64,000 nt of DNA from Archilochus colubris (GCA_023079485.1 CM041084.1:131984292-132048291), one strand, 5' to 3'; shown: positions 1 to 13,615, numbered from the stretch's first letter. Numbers and translations: made by a program. Notes: generated by a model not told the origin, from the sequence alone.

Positions 1-3000
1 CTACAGCAGATTTCTTTCATGCCTCTTCAGGTTTCAAAGCAAAGTCCAAATTCAGATGATGTGGGAAAAACATCCCTAAAAAGTGGGAAATTCATGGCAA
101 ACAAATGGGTGGTGGCATAAGAGGAATACTTCTCTCTTACCAAGGTTTGCTTATCTTTGCATCAGTATGGAAGTCAGTATCACTAGTCCTGACTGTTTTT
201 AAAGGGGAGGTTTACTTCCTCCTGCTCACAAACCACCCAGCTTGTCCCTCCATACCTAATGTCATCACACAAAAGCATAACACTTATCTTCTTTAAGACC
301 ACAGGACACTATTAATCTGGGGGACTTAGAAGGTGCTATGTACATGTATGTGTAGATGCCTTTTTGATAAAGCCCTATACTCAGAATACATCACTAAAGA
401 AATAGTGTTATTCAACAAGCCTGTGTTTCCTTGTCCTTTACTCCAAGATTAAGCAGGCTATCATGCAATGGTCATAAGAATACAGTAGCACCTGAATGTG
501 TGGGGATTTAACAGGAACAAAAGACCTCCCTCATACAGATGTGTACACTAAGCAGCTTCACCAACTCCAGTGAAATTACTCCCTGTAACTTAGGGCAGTT
601 TATATTTTTAAGTGTTTAAATCTATTGCTATGTCTTCTTCAACCTTGAGACCATTGGTCAGGCATATAAAACTTCATTTGTACTGTGTGTTGTTAATTTG
701 TTTATGTGAAAGTACATTTCATTAGTGAAAAGATTCCTTTTGTTTAGAAACACATTTTGAGTTTGAGTCACTAGATAAATAATAGATAGTATAGCAAACT
801 AAATAAATTAACATTTGCACTACGAATTATTTTCTTTTCTCTCTTGTTGAAAACATTGCCTCCTTCCCTGCTAGTAACCATAAATCTTTTTCTGTAATGC
901 TCTGTTAGCTTTAATAAGTACAGCACAGTAGCCAGTGCTGGCTTTCACTTACTGTAGCTGAATGTTAAGCAGCATTGCAAAATGTTAAATTGCAAGATAA
1001 CTGACTAGTTTTCTTAAGACTTTATAGGGAGACTGAGAATTAACAATGCTTCTCACCTCCCTCTTTACACTCCAATAGGAAAATGCTAATTTACTATTAA
1101 CCTCGTCACAGCTGTCTCACATTCCATTTTCTCTGTTTCACAATTCAGACAGGAACATATGTGCTGGCACTGTGCGTCATTGATGAAAAAGTAGTTGAAA
1201 TTCCTTTCAGCAAAGATTCTGCTCACAAAACTTAATCCAAGAGAGGGAGAAAGCTTCCAATATTTAGAGCATAAAATCCATATATAGGAATTGCAATGCT
1301 TTCTCAGATGATCTTGTTGATAACATCCTGATACTTTGTAGATAAGTTCTAACTACAGATTTCTATCACTGACTCCTGAAAAACAAAATTTGACTTTAAT
1401 TCTCTTAACACTGCTAGTGCCACTAGGTTGGAATAAATTTCTTGAAGGAATCCTAGTCCAGAGTCATCCATACTGTCTACACGTTGGTATGTCTGTGAGG
1501 AAAAGTTTGGAGGCAGGCAGATGGTGTTTGCGAAGGGTCACAGTACATCACTGGATTCCAGCATATGTGCCTGCTGCCCCCCAAAGCAGCCTGATCTCTT
1601 CTCTCCATGACATGCACTGCTGGATGGAGCAGCTCTCACCTTCTCGTGTCTGCAGTAACAGCAGAAAAGGTGGTGAGGATGAGCACTAGTTTCTGTAAGT
1701 GATGGTTTGGTTGCAGTGAATCTGTCCCAGACCTGGTACACACAAATCAGTAAATCATTTCACTTTTGAAATAAAACTCCAATGTAGAAAATTCTTGTTA
1801 AATTCTTGTAAAAATTCCTGTTAAAAAATCATCAGTCTGGATGATTTCACCTAACCTGTTTATACTGGTTTCCAAGACACAGGAGACAGATTATTTCTTC
1901 CCAAACCCATTCTGTCACTGTGGCATCAAAACTTTTCCTTGCCTCCAGGACAAGTCAAAGCTAAGCTGCCCAAGTCAGCCGTGGGGCAATGTTCTGCCAG
2001 TGTGCTGAACATGTGCTGTGTGGAAGGGCATCCTCTCAGTCACTGAGCAGGTCTGAATGCCTGGGGCTGGAAAGGCTCTCCAAAAGACTCCCTCTTCTTC
2101 CAGTGTAGTCCCCATATGCATCTTTGTTGTTCTCCCTTCATCCACCCAGCAGTAAAGCAGTCACGGTTAAAGGATTATATACTCTACTAGTCACACTTGC
2201 ACCTCCTCAGACCTGTACTGCAAACCTAGTCCTCACCTATCAGCCTCACCTATCTATTTAAATAGACAAGTTCCAAGCCCTGATAGTTTCAGGCTTTGGT
2301 AAACAGCCTTCAGTAGTTATAAGACTCCAGGCTAGACCACTTTTTGGTCCAGCGTGGGTCAATGTGGCATTAAGCAGATGAACTGAAAACATAGCACATC
2401 ATTACTCTACTAATCTCAAGTGCCCATTTTGACATATGAAGCAGCCACGGGCTCTCTATGAATGCAGATGTAGGTCAAGCACCTAAGACAGATTGCAGTT
2501 TGGTATCACTAGCATGTAGTCATCAAAGAGACAGCTGCCTGTCAGGTGCCCAGGTATTGCCACTTGGGGCCAGAGATCTTCTCTAGGCAATTCTTCTGGA
2601 ACAAGGTCTACAAAGAAATGAGCCCAGCCATGGAAAAGGAATGTGAGTAGTAATCTGGCAGGAGCATGACTTCTAACATAGATTCTGCTCTGTCCTCTTT
2701 TCCAGCATATTGGGAGACAAAGAAGATTGAAGATTCATTCTTGGGAGACTCCTTTGTGGCTCCAAATACAGGCTGAAACAGGCAGAATGAGGCCATGAAA
2801 TCAGGGGCTTGAAAAATATGGACATCAGCACTCAGTTTCTGTCAGGAAGAGCACTCAGACCCAGAAGATGAGGAAGAACAGAACATATTTTAAGATCTGA
2901 AAGACTAACAGGACACACTAAGTAGATAGTCTGGAAATCACAGACTTGATTTCCAGATGGAACATTTTAGAAGATTTCCAGGCCAAGAAGGAGAGAGAAG

Positions 3001-6000
3001 GATAATGAGATTTTTGCCTTTTGGGTACAAGAATCTCAGAAAGAACAGTTAAACACCACATGTCCCTATGGGTAGGACTAGTCTCATAAGATATGTCCTC
3101 TCTGTGATGTGGAAGACAGAGGGTTTTCTTTTGTATCCAGGTTGATACGACCAGCCTAGAAAGGTGGGGAATCAGCAAAAAGTGCATGACAAGGATGAAA
3201 AGTAAGACTAAACAATGAGTGTTACCACTCAATATATAGCCCACACTCTTGTACTTATTTTTTTGGCTGTATACATAGTTGTCCCACTGTACGCAAAAGT
3301 GAATGGATATTTAATCTGAGTAATGCCTGAATACAGACTCAGAAGGGCTTCTAGATCATGGGCAAATATTGAATAACAAAAACACACACATACATAGAGA
3401 CTAAATACCTTAGCAGGCTTAAACAGCCTCATTTATAGCATCACATTTTCTCAGATATGATAGGTAATTTCACTGAGATTCAGGCTTTCCTGGTGCAAAG
3501 GAAGAATTTAATTGCCCACATGTATTTTAATGGTCCTGGTTTTAACTGTTAACTCCATTAAAATCAGAATATTATAAAGACATACCAAACAATTTTAGAA
3601 TAAATCATTAGTTGTTAATATACTCAAAGACAATTTTCTAAAGCACAAATGGAGATTTTCAATTTTCTGAAAATCTCAAACTCTAATATCTTGCAAGACT
3701 ATTTTATGGAGCTTAAAATATGAATTCTATTAAAAACAATGAAATTTGATTTGATGACTTACAGACATCTTGCCAATGATCCTATTTTTCCTGTATTAAA
3801 GACTGAAATCACAGGCTAATTATATTTCCCATGTTACCATCTCTATCTGATTATTGTATATAAAGTGCCTACTTATAATATTTTGGATTGCTCAATCACT
3901 GAAGCCAAAAAATAACTTCTAGGCAAACAACAAAATAATTTTAAGAATGCAATGAGAAACATGAAATTACAGCAGGGCTTCTGCTGTGACTGTAATTCAA
4001 TTTCTCACTGAGTGTGATCAGCTCTTCCTCAAGAGAGGATTGAGACAGGACCTGAAGCTCACTCTGTGAGCAGATTTAAAGCTGGTGGGGCAAATTTTTT
4101 CTGTTGGTGACTGTATTGGCTCACCAAAAATATTATGGCATATTAATCTGCTAATTACAAAAATAACCAATTGTTGCACTGGTGGTCCTTTCACCAGCAT
4201 TAGAGAGGGTATAATAGTGTCACCTATTGATAAAGCCCTACACTACACAGCACATGTAGATAAAGGCAATGAAGTCTTTCTTTTATTTCAAGATATGAAA
4301 TAATTGAATGTGCAACAACCTAAATTCCTCTGTGTTGGAGGGAGAGGGAAAGGCTATGGGAGGGCCAAAGACGAGCAAGAGAGGGATAAGAGGTGGCCAG
4401 TCAAGCTGCTCTCTCTTCTAAGTCTCAAAACTCATTCAGTTGTAAATCAGATGACCTTTGTGCTACTTTCCCATTTCCTTTTCTTGGAGAAATTCATAAA
4501 ACCCAGTCACCTAAAGCAAAGCTTAGCAAGCCAGGCTGCAAGTCAAGGCTTGTTTATCACGGCCATTACTCTTTCAACACTTTCTGAAATAGTTTTCTTG
4601 TACCCACATGGTAGATATTTTATGATCATTAGAGAAAATGCAAAACTTGTCTCAAAGAGCATAAAGTTCACAGTACTTGAAAGGATATAGTTTACAATGG
4701 GCTGCAATCTTGGTGACTGAACTTGGCAGTAAATTTTTCTTCTATTAAAATGTAGCTTCTACCCCATAAAACACACTTTTCATTATGTCTTTTTCTTGAC
4801 TTCATAGAAGAAGAGAGTATTCAGAAGAGATTCAAGGCATAGAGGGCAATGGGATATAAGAAGTGACAGGCACTGTACATGGAAGCCTGCCTCATATAGA
4901 CAATAAATGGGATGATGCAAAAAGACAAACATTGTTAGAAAGGTTTCAGAAGGGAAAAGAAAACTCCTTGTGATAGGATAAAAAGGGAGGCCATCTTTAG
5001 ATGGATGCAGAGGTGGCTGCATTTAGCCTGTGCCAGTGGGAAGACATTTAAGGCTCAAGAAGGTCACACTGTAGGAAAAGCTACCATAGCCAGGATGGGA
5101 GATTATGAACACCTATAAATAAGTTATGATTCAAAAACTGCCTAATAAGATCTGAAGGGTGAAGTGAGGGCTTGATTCCAACTCAGTTGGAAAACTTTAA
5201 GATTGAAGTAATAATTCGAAAATCCACAGCAGAACTGAAGTGCAATGGAGCAATATATTATTAATTTCCCTCTTTTTCTGTATTTCTCTTTTCCCCACTG
5301 TGCTGCCAGTGTGAGCTTACTTTTGATTCATCCTTTTCTTCTGGTAATGACTCTTCCATTCCCATCCTCTTTCTTTCTCCCTAATTTTCCAAGGCTCTCT
5401 CCTTGCTTCTGCTTTTTTCTTGATTCTTGACATTAATTTCTACCTACTTTCCCCTATTTCCTTACTTAGTGCCATGTCCCTTTTTACCACCCCAACATTA
5501 GTCACTGCTTGCAGTTAAGAAACGTGAGATTCATCGTTGACTCTTCTTGTTTTTAGATGCAACTCCTGATTTCAGCAGCCAGCAGCATTTCCTTGGCGTG
5601 ATGCTAGAATAACAACAGGGCTGGGGGAAGGGAGTTTGACTCCCATATTTACATTGGGTAAAATTACAGACTTCATAAGGCTCAAAAGGAGTCGAAAATC
5701 TGCATCATGCCCTTACTCATGCAGACGTGTCTCCTCTCCCAGCTTCACCTCCAGCATATGGGGTCAGGGTGCAGGAGGAAAGCTGAAACTTGCAGCTGGG
5801 AGGACAAATATGGTGCCAAGAGACATCTCTTTAAAAATTACTGACTTTGTTTCCCATGACATATGGCAAGCTGCAGCACTGCAGTAGAATCAGGGGGTAA
5901 ATCAGGACACTCTTAACTGTGAGCAAGGCTACCAAGTGTCTAGGTTTGGCCTAGAATTTTCTTCTGTTCCAGCCCTCAAAATCTTTCTGGGTGAACATTT

Positions 6001-6644
6001 CATGATAAAATTGTTGGCTAAACTGTACTTGGTTGTCACACAGTAACATTGGGATGATGCTGCTTTTAGTGGCTGTTAACTAGCAAAAAAGATCATATCC
6101 TCTGGTTTGGCAGCATGGTTCCTAATCCTGATCCTAATGATTGTCAAAATTTTCCCTTGGCCAAAAGACTGAGAGTTTAATGCAGTGGTGTACAAAGAGG
6201 AATATAACGTTTAGCTGCAAACTGGGACGGGGTGTACTGCTGGCCCTAAGATGACACCAAGGTAGTATTTGTATTATCCAACTGTGTCAAGCAGTGCCAC
6301 AACCTCAGCTGTATGAGGTGGCCATGGTGCAGGCACAACTCTTGAACTCTTAAATCAATGCAGCCAAAGATCAATCTGATGGGATGTCAAAGACCAGTCT
6401 GATAAAAATGGATGATTCAAATGATAAAAGTGTGAAAACCACTGTGTGTGCCTTGCACAGCCACAGCACCCCTATGAACATGAAGGAAGGGTGGGATAGT
6501 TCCCAACAGAGTCTGCCTGTGACTTGCTGTTTCTGGCACAAAGAGTCACACAGAAACAATGGGCTGCAATATAAAGGAAACAATGCCATGCATCAACGTG
6601 GAGGGGAGACCCTTGAAAAACCTAAATACAGCCAGCAAAATATA
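1..6644. other. AT-rich non-coding stretch, no gene seen
   Basis: No recognisable coding exon, RNA gene or transposon was found on either strand. Open frames are short and have ordinary random composition; the longest is 128 codons at 4304-4690. A pyrimidine-rich run covers about 5265-5470 on the plus strand and explains the Phe/Ser/Leu-rich frame there. CpG dinucleotides are rare, as in bulk bird DNA. Confidence 0.6.
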
Positions 6645-6720
6645 TTTGGGTTTGCTTGCGGTTTTTTTGTTTGTTTGCTTTGGTTTGGTTTTGGTTTTTT
6701 TGTTTGTTTATTTGCTTTTA
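6645..6720. repeat. T/G-rich simple repeat, imperfect (TTTG)n
   Basis: The plus strand is almost entirely T and G, built from GTTT, GGTTT and TTTG units with T runs of up to seven. It reads as a degenerate (TTTG)n repeat, equivalent to (CAAA)n on the minus strand. Such tracts often grow from the A-rich tail of an old retroposon, but no element body was recognised next to it. It accounts for the Phe/Val/Leu-rich frames that cross it. Confidence 0.7.
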
Positions 6721-9664
6721 AACTATCAACATATTTTTTTCTGGTTGCATTGCAAGCTAGTTCCTTGGAGCTTTTAGTAGCATGACTGTAAAGCAGCATG
6801 TGTAAGTACTGCTGAAAAATATAATTCATACATAAATTCTTCCTCTGCAAAAAGGGATGATTCCTTGCTCTCCCTTTGTCATTTGTACCAACCGTTAATA
6901 GTTTTTAAAACGTCTGTCTTGTGAGCAGCATGTTGTCCCAGATGTGACACTATCAAAAAATGTGCATAAATTAGGCACCTTATTTTCAAACCCGGCTATT
7001 TAAACGTAATTGTGTAAATAGAACTGTGGTCAGTAAAATGCCTCACTGGTCCCACTCAATTAGCGATGATGAGAAGTATCAGTTCTCCAGAAAATTAAGG
7101 CTACATAAAAATAATCCAGATTTTTCACTTATTAAAAATGTCAGTGGTTGTTTTAATGATATATTTTAATATTGGGATGTTAAAAGCAACATAAATGAGA
7201 TGTCTGCAGAACTAATACTCAGTATCTAATGAGCATTCAACTGCTGTCCATCAGTTTATTAATAATTACCACATGCATAATTTGAGTTAAAAATTTATCT
7301 CTACATTTGGAACTTTATCTTGGTTTTAATAAACTGATTTACAGAAGGCCTGTAGCATATCATCAGTGTAAAAGCCTCCTTTGCCCTGAGCTCAGTAAGA
7401 TTATTTTTAAACCCTTGAGAGCTTTTGTTGGTTAGCTGTTAGAGCATGTGGGAGAACAGGACCAAGTGTGCAATTTTGGAAAATACAGCTGCCATTAGTT
7501 AAGCACAGAGCGTGAATTAAAGTGTCTGTACTGCTGAAAATGTTCAGAGCCTTTTTAAAAAAAGCCTTCATTTTACATCAGTCAATTTAAATACATTAGT
7601 TCTGAGGGTTTTTTCAAATTTTCATCACAAGAACTCAAGATATTTTATGCTCTTTCATACAGAAAAAGTGTTGGATTATGTTAAGTACATTATATATATA
7701 TTCCATATAAAATCTATCTTCAGAATACACAGAGACTGTAAAACCAGCCAAAGTTAAATGTGTCTGCACAACCTCTTGCATATTCATTACATGCAGGCTT
7801 TTTGAACATATACCTTCTTGCTGCTGTCTATGGAATATTTTAAACTTGTTTTCACTAGTAAACCTTCCTGTTATATAGGAACAACCATAGCAGCACATCA
7901 TCCTAGAGCAAGCTTTTGCCATATTTATACAGCAAGTTGCAAGTGCTCTGCTGGGAACTGTCACCATCCCCCATTTTACAGTTAGGAAAATCAGGGGCCC
8001 TTCCCTTCTGAACCTGCTGCCAGCATGGCCAGTGGATTCATTCCACCCAGGGCTCTGGTTGCAGTACCCCTGGAGAGGTCAGAAGTGGTGGCACGATTAT
8101 TTTCACCTGCAAGGCTGTGCACAGGGGCAGGTGAACAATGAGTAGCTTAGTACAATATCTCCAGCCAGTACAGGCCAGCTTGGACAAGGATGAATGTCCA
8201 CAGCCTTGCTTACAGCAGCAAAATAATACTTTTGCTGACATGGCTGCTGCCAGTTCCCCCAAGAGAATTAAGGAGCGTGGCAAATGCTCATCTTTTTTCT
8301 TTTTTCCCTTTCTTTTAAACTTCATCTCTCCATGGAATATTTGCCTTTATAAAACAAAATATGACAGTAGAATACCTAGAAATTTTAGATCTAGATCTGA
8401 CATTAGACCTTTTGCATTGAAGGGCATCCAAAATTTTGCTAGTGATTACCATATGGATCACAGATCTACATTTAATAAATCAGTCGTTCTAAGAATCAGT
8501 GATTAAGATGTGGATCACAGGTTTGCCTAGTAAATCACTTTGAAAATTAGGAATCAGCTAATTATTTATTTGTACTTGCTAACTGAAATTCCAGCTTTGA
8601 TGTGGTGGGTAATCAGTTCCATCTCATTTTGAGTCCTGAGAGTGCACATGCCTCCCATTATTACCACTGTAAAGATGTGGTCTGCATAGGCCTGTGGTGT
8701 GAGCAGCATCACAGAAACAGTGAAGTTTCTGTGTCTGAACTCCACTTAGGAAAATTCCTGGACCTAAGTTAATCTTAAAATCAGAGAGTTAGAAATCAAA
8801 ACCTTTGTATCCTTTTTTTATCCTGGCAGCTTGAGAGATTTGCTGTCATAAGAGGTAGGCACTCCACAGATCTTTTCATATTTCCAGGATTAACATTCTT
8901 TACAGTTGGAAAATTCACCTTCCACAATTTTGAGTCATTTATTCACCTTTTCTTAAGAAAGATTCAGATTAGATGGTATTGTTCTTTAGTTTGGTACCTA
9001 CTTTGAGAAGGCAGGCAACTTCTCATCTTCCTGCATAAAAATCTTTTATTTCAGAAACAGATGAAAAAAATTTGAAGAAATCTTTAGTTGTTCCCTCCTG
9101 ACCTTGATTATAGGACAAAAAATTTATAACCAGCTACTCCTCTGTGACCCATTATAATAATTTTCAGCTTGGCTAATGTTGATTGCTCACCTTGAATGTA
9201 CATTTCCATTGCTCTAATAGACAGCATCTCCTTTGGGAATGAAAAGTTTAAGACAAAAAGCCCCCTCAGTCATATTTTCTACAAATTCCTTAGCTACTGC
9301 AAGAAAAAATCCTTTTGGAAAGTAAATTATGAGAGTGACAGCTCTCCTGCTCCATCCTGCCAATCTTTCAGTCATTTCTGTGAAAGACACAGAAATTCGA
9401 TCTCTACGATCTATTAATTTTTTTGTCCCTTCTTTGGAGCTGGCCAGCAAACTGGGTCAATTAACATAAATGGCAAAAGAGGCTGGACATCTGGGAGATG
9501 ACACCAAATTCATTTTCCACAAACTTCCAAGTAACCAGATGGCAAATGATTCAAAGGCCTATCTTCAAGAACCAGCTGTATAGTCCAGTTACTAGACTGA
9601 TGTTAGAATCCAGCCTTTACAGTAAGAAATTACACCCACAACTTTCCCAACGACTTTGCTTTAA
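6721..9664. other. Non-coding stretch with conserved-element-like DNA
   Basis: No gene was recognised. Roughly 6960-7620 differs in texture from its surroundings. It is rich in TAAT/ATTA homeodomain-like cores and has few simple repeats and no transposon wording, which is the usual look of vertebrate conserved non-coding elements. That reading is an inference from texture only. A possible MIR scrap is listed separately at about 7953-7998. Frames on both strands are short. Confidence 0.4.
7953..7998 (+). repeat. Possible MIR SINE remnant
   Basis: The motif CCCCATTTTACAG followed by TTAGGAAAATCAGGGG resembles the most conserved part of the MIR SINE, whose consensus reads CCCCATTTTACAGATGAGGAAACTGAGG. 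MIR copies exist in birds but are scarce and old. Only about 40 bases match, and no flanking tRNA-like or LINE2-like part was recognised, so a chance match is quite possible. Confidence 0.25.
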
Positions 9665-9700
9665 AGAAAACAAAAAAAAAAAAGAGAAAAGAAAAAAAAA
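9665..9700. repeat. A-rich purine tract
   Basis: About 36 bases are nearly all A with a few G and one C. The tract could be a bare simple repeat or the tail of an unrecognised plus-strand retroposed sequence. The upstream 200 bases were read for a processed pseudogene and nothing familiar was seen. Confidence 0.6.
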
Positions 9701-11365
9701 GTTAGAATAAGAATTACTACATTACAGGAAATTTATAGAGAGCTTATCTGTAAATGAGGAATAGGATACCAACAGTTAATTGTATAAAGATAGTACTTAG
9801 AAACTGGTTACTTCACTGTACACTTCATACCTATGCAGGCTGTATATTCAAAACAGATTAATGTTAATTAAATGGTCCATCAAGCTGGAGTGTGCAAAAT
9901 CAATGAGCACTGACAGCAGTGTAATAGAGATAAATTTAAGACACTGCCAACTATGGAAAGAAAAGTTTAGATATTATGCGTAAGCCATGGCATCCAAAGT
10001 TTGATTTGGATCTCCTCTCAGATTTAGTATTTATTTTGGATAGGAGTTAGGTTCAGCTCACAATATAGGTGGAGACCAGCTTTCAATGTTAGTGGCTCTC
10101 AGACTGAGATGAGTATAAATCATGTATAGTTAGGTGGATTTCTCCCTCTGGAAGCTAGATGAAACATGACTCCTAAAAGATCTAATTCTCCTGAACATTT
10201 ACACCAAAGTCAGACTGACATTTGACTAAGAAACACCAATCACTTTGTAATTTATTATTTCAGCTCTCTTTGAAGAATATGCAAATTTAATTTAATATAG
10301 CATAGTATTGTTCCTAAAGAGGTTTTGGTCCTTCTGGAACTTCACCTCCCTGGTCTTTTTATTAATAAATACACTAAAATGTCTTCTATTTCTGAAACAA
10401 AGCAAGGCTATAAATCAAAATGTCATGGAGTATTAACTCTATACTTTATGAAATGCAAGTATTTCAGTTGCTTCTATTTAAATCCAGTCTGACCTAGAAA
10501 ACCTATCTAACAGTCTCATCTCTTTTTCCTCAGAAGACTAATTTGATAGCAGGATGTCAAAACAAAAAGGGAACAGAGAGTTCATAAACTTCATTCTCTC
10601 CAACATCAGCTCTTTCTGTTGCAAGCCTGCTGAAAGCACAGAGCAGAGCATCCCTTAATTGTGTATTGAGATAATTACATGACAGAGTGGTGAGAAATAG
10701 ATTGTAGATATTTAACATGCATTTTTTTTTACTTTTCTTTCCTTGACACTTCCCATCCAGGACTGCTGCAAGGTGGCTAGAAGTTTTGGAGAACTGTGGG
10801 AACACAAACATCTCACTGAAAGACTTTTCTCTGTCAGCTCCTTAATTCAGGTTCAGAACTCATCTCTTTGAACAAACAACGATCATGGGAGCATCACATA
10901 GGAAGAGAATCTTTCTCCTGAAATGCTAAAAACACCCAAATGGATGATGTCTTGTTTCTACAGCTTATAAGTCACCTGTGTTTTACTCCTCTAAGAAGGT
11001 ACAAGCTACTCTGAAACTTCTTCCATGGAGAGCTCATTTGTGTATCATCCCTCTGCTGTTGATTACCTCGTGTCTAAAAGGGGGTGAGCTCACCAACATC
11101 TTTTCCTGAGGACATGTATGGTACCTCCTTCCTCTAATCAATCACCTATTTTCATAGTGTGTAATTATCTCCAGGGGCTGATTTCCACAAGGACTATGAA
11201 CTCAGAAGTAATTAAGAAGGGGCCCCACATCTACATATGCTTGCACAAAAGCAGTATGATTTCATTTCCATGATAAACCAAACCTCAAAGCATTTCTTAA
11301 ATACTGGTCCATCCTTGCAGTTTCCCATAGTCAAAATCTGGGAGAAAAATTAGGCATCTCACCAA
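9701..11365. other. Non-coding stretch, nothing recognised
   Basis: AT-rich sequence without a recognisable gene, repeat family or regulatory island on either strand. Frames are below 90 codons and unremarkable. Confidence 0.55.

Positions 11366-11406
<41 letters not shown>
11366..11406. repeat. (AAT)n microsatellite
   Basis: An uninterrupted run of AAT units, about 13.7 copies, begins after ACCAA and ends at CTCAAG. There is no interruption, so it is likely to vary in length between individuals. Confidence 0.95.
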
Positions 11407-11407
<1 letters not shown>

Positions 11408-12837
11408 TCAAGAAACTCAGATAAATAAAATAATAGCATAGTACTGGAGTCAAAGGAGGATTTATGGAAGTACATCCATCCAGAGGAAAAAATAATAGCA
11501 CATCCTAGATAAGGATAAGAGAAGATGATTTCAATAATTCAATTTCATCAACTCTACTGTATAAGATAGGCAGTTCTCTGTCATTCATATAAAAGCCTGA
11601 TCCAGTCTGTGTACCAAATATTTCATGCTGCCGTCACAGTCTTTTGGGATTTCCTCTTTCTTTATTTGTCTTCCAGAGACAATTTTCTTCCTTTTGGCAC
11701 AGATCAAGACTCCCATTCCCATTCATTGAAATGTTTTCTAAGCCCAAATATTTTGATGCTACATATTTTCTAAACAGACTAAATACCAAAACATTCTGAG
11801 TAATTGTAATGTTTTGGAAGAAAACAAAAAGATATTTTTTTCCCTGAAACAGAAAGAGATAATTCAGCATTTTCATATTAACATATTTAACATATTCAAT
11901 GTTGTTGCATTAGTACCAACTGAAGAAAAGTTTATACAAGGCCACATGAAATTACCTGTGATGCTCAAGTACCTCATGGCACCTGCCATTCTACAGCCCT
12001 CCCTCCTGCCTAAGGGTTAGGCAGCCTTTGCTGTAGCACATGATTGCCATTACAGTCTGCCATCTGCATCCTGAGGGAGATGTGCAGGCAATAAATAGGA
12101 AGCTCAGACTATTGATTAAAGGAGGGCCCAAAACATTTGCACAAATTCATGAAGCCATCCATAACACTTAAATGTTGAACTGACCAGGTAAAAAGTTTTA
12201 GTTCAGTTCAGAAGGATTTAATTTTGATCAGATGTATTCAGGACAAGACATCTTCTAGCTTCTTAGAAACAAGGAAATGGTGACATTTGAAAAGTTATCA
12301 TCACAGCTTAATGGTTTTGAGGAGAACTACCATTCTGGCTGTTCCTCTACTATGCACAGAATAAAGCTTTCTGATAGAAACTCCCTGTGTCCGTATTGCT
12401 AGAAGGAAGTTTTCTGAACAGGTTTGCCCATAAATCCCACTCTGCTTTTTCTGCACAAGGCAGCAAATCCTTCTGGGACAGAACTGGAGAGAAACTTTTC
12501 TGGAAGCTCACCTGGAAGCTCACCCAAAATCAGCACCTGAACAGAAGTGTGAAAAACTTTGTGTATGAAGCTCATTTTGACTCAACTGTTCTCACCTGAG
12601 ATTTCCAGGATCACGTAAAAAACACAACATAGGTCTGACCATAGTGCACAGATTTGGCAACCTACAATGCTTCAGAAGGCAAATAGCAAGGATGCCTTTT
12701 TATGTTTAACTAAGCCAGTAAAATGCAATGACGGAAATTATTACTCAGGGCAATCTTGGGTAAAGATTTAAGTTCCTTCCTCCAGCTCAGCAACATTTTT
12801 CTGTCTGTATCATATGAACCAGTTAATGCAATTTCTG
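11407..12837. other. Non-coding stretch, nothing recognised
   Basis: AT-rich sequence with short frames only and no repeat family recognised. It ends exactly where the truncated LTR copy of the ERV begins, so its last bases are the host flank, or the far side of a deletion, next to that element. Confidence 0.55.
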
Positions 12838-12917
12838 ATCATTATTCAGGGATATGCTTAGAATACGTCTTAACACAACAGCAACTTCAAGCAGACCTTC
12901 CATTATCAGTTGACTCA
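12838..12917 (-). repeat. Truncated 3' LTR copy of the compact ERV
   Basis: This copy repeats the first 80 or so bases of the LTR at 13643-13780 and starts at the same TGAGTC (minus strand). It lacks the last 57 bases, including the ACCACGACA end, and runs directly into unrelated flank. No purine-rich tract of the kind that primes plus-strand synthesis is visible just upstream of it. A 7-base inverted repeat (ACTCAGT...ACTGAGT, 12913-12934) straddles the pol-LTR junction. Confidence 0.7.
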
Positions 12918-13369
12918 GTTCCTAAGGACTGAGTTGCCTTTTTGGTAGTTGGTGAGGCCATAGCTGTTGTTTTGTTAATCACATCCATTGAGATGTGGCG
13001 ATGTCCATCTTGCCACTTAGTCCCCAGAAACTCTATCTCTTGTACAGGTCCCTTGACCTTGCTTCTTTTAATAACAAAACCAGCCTTTAGAAAAATTTCA
13101 ATTATCTTCTTACCTTTCTCAAAGACTTCTTTTGCTGTATCACCCCACAGAATGATGTCATCAATGTACTGTAGATGTTCTGGGGTTCCTCCATTTTCGA
13201 GGGTATCATGGATCAATCCATGGCAGATGGTAGGGCTGTGTTTCCACCCCTGGGGCAGTCGATTCCAGGTGTAATGGACTCCTCTCCAGGTGAAAGCAAA
13301 CTGTGGCCTGCATTCTGGTGCTATAGGAATAGCAACAAATGCATTAGCAATGCTAATTGCTACAGGCCA
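12890..13369 (-). pseudogene. pol: Retroviral reverse transcriptase fragment (ERV pol)
   Basis: One frame stays open for 160 codons and covers the palm region of a retroviral RNA-dependent DNA polymerase. It shows LPQG at about codon 38, the catalytic YIDD box at about codon 68 and FLG at about codon 114. The two Asp residues of YIDD are present. It is only a piece. A stop codon lies immediately upstream in frame, the N-terminal fingers with the first catalytic Asp are missing, and the frame runs through 12918 straight into the second LTR copy, where the last dozen or so residues are not pol. The thumb, connection, RNase H and integrase regions are lost. The wording around LPQG and after YIDD resembles ERVL-type or related bird ERV polymerases; class assignment is uncertain. 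It is a non-functional relic. Confidence 0.85.
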
Positions 13370-13615
13370 TTAAAATTTTGAACCTACAGAGTGTCTCATT
13401 GACCTTTTGTTTTGCCTGTAATGTACTGGCGATAGCTCAGAACAACAGGAAAGCATATCAGTTGGTACTCCTAATGAAGTGTTTAATTAGTGGTGCTGAC
13501 TGATGTGACTATACAATAACTAATCAAACTCTCTCAATTAATCATTTCTTGCACAATTTCAGATTCCACAATTCTAAATGAGGTATTTTTGAACTGGTCT
13601 TGAGCTACTTAGCTT

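Noticed and set aside
4304..4690. 128-codon plus-strand open frame
   Set aside because: Length is within chance for the window, composition is unremarkable, there is no motif and no promoter or splice context.
6384..6785. 133-codon plus-strand open frame with a hydrophobic Phe/Val/Leu-rich end
   Set aside because: The hydrophobic end is created by the T/G simple repeat at 6645-6720 and is not a membrane protein.
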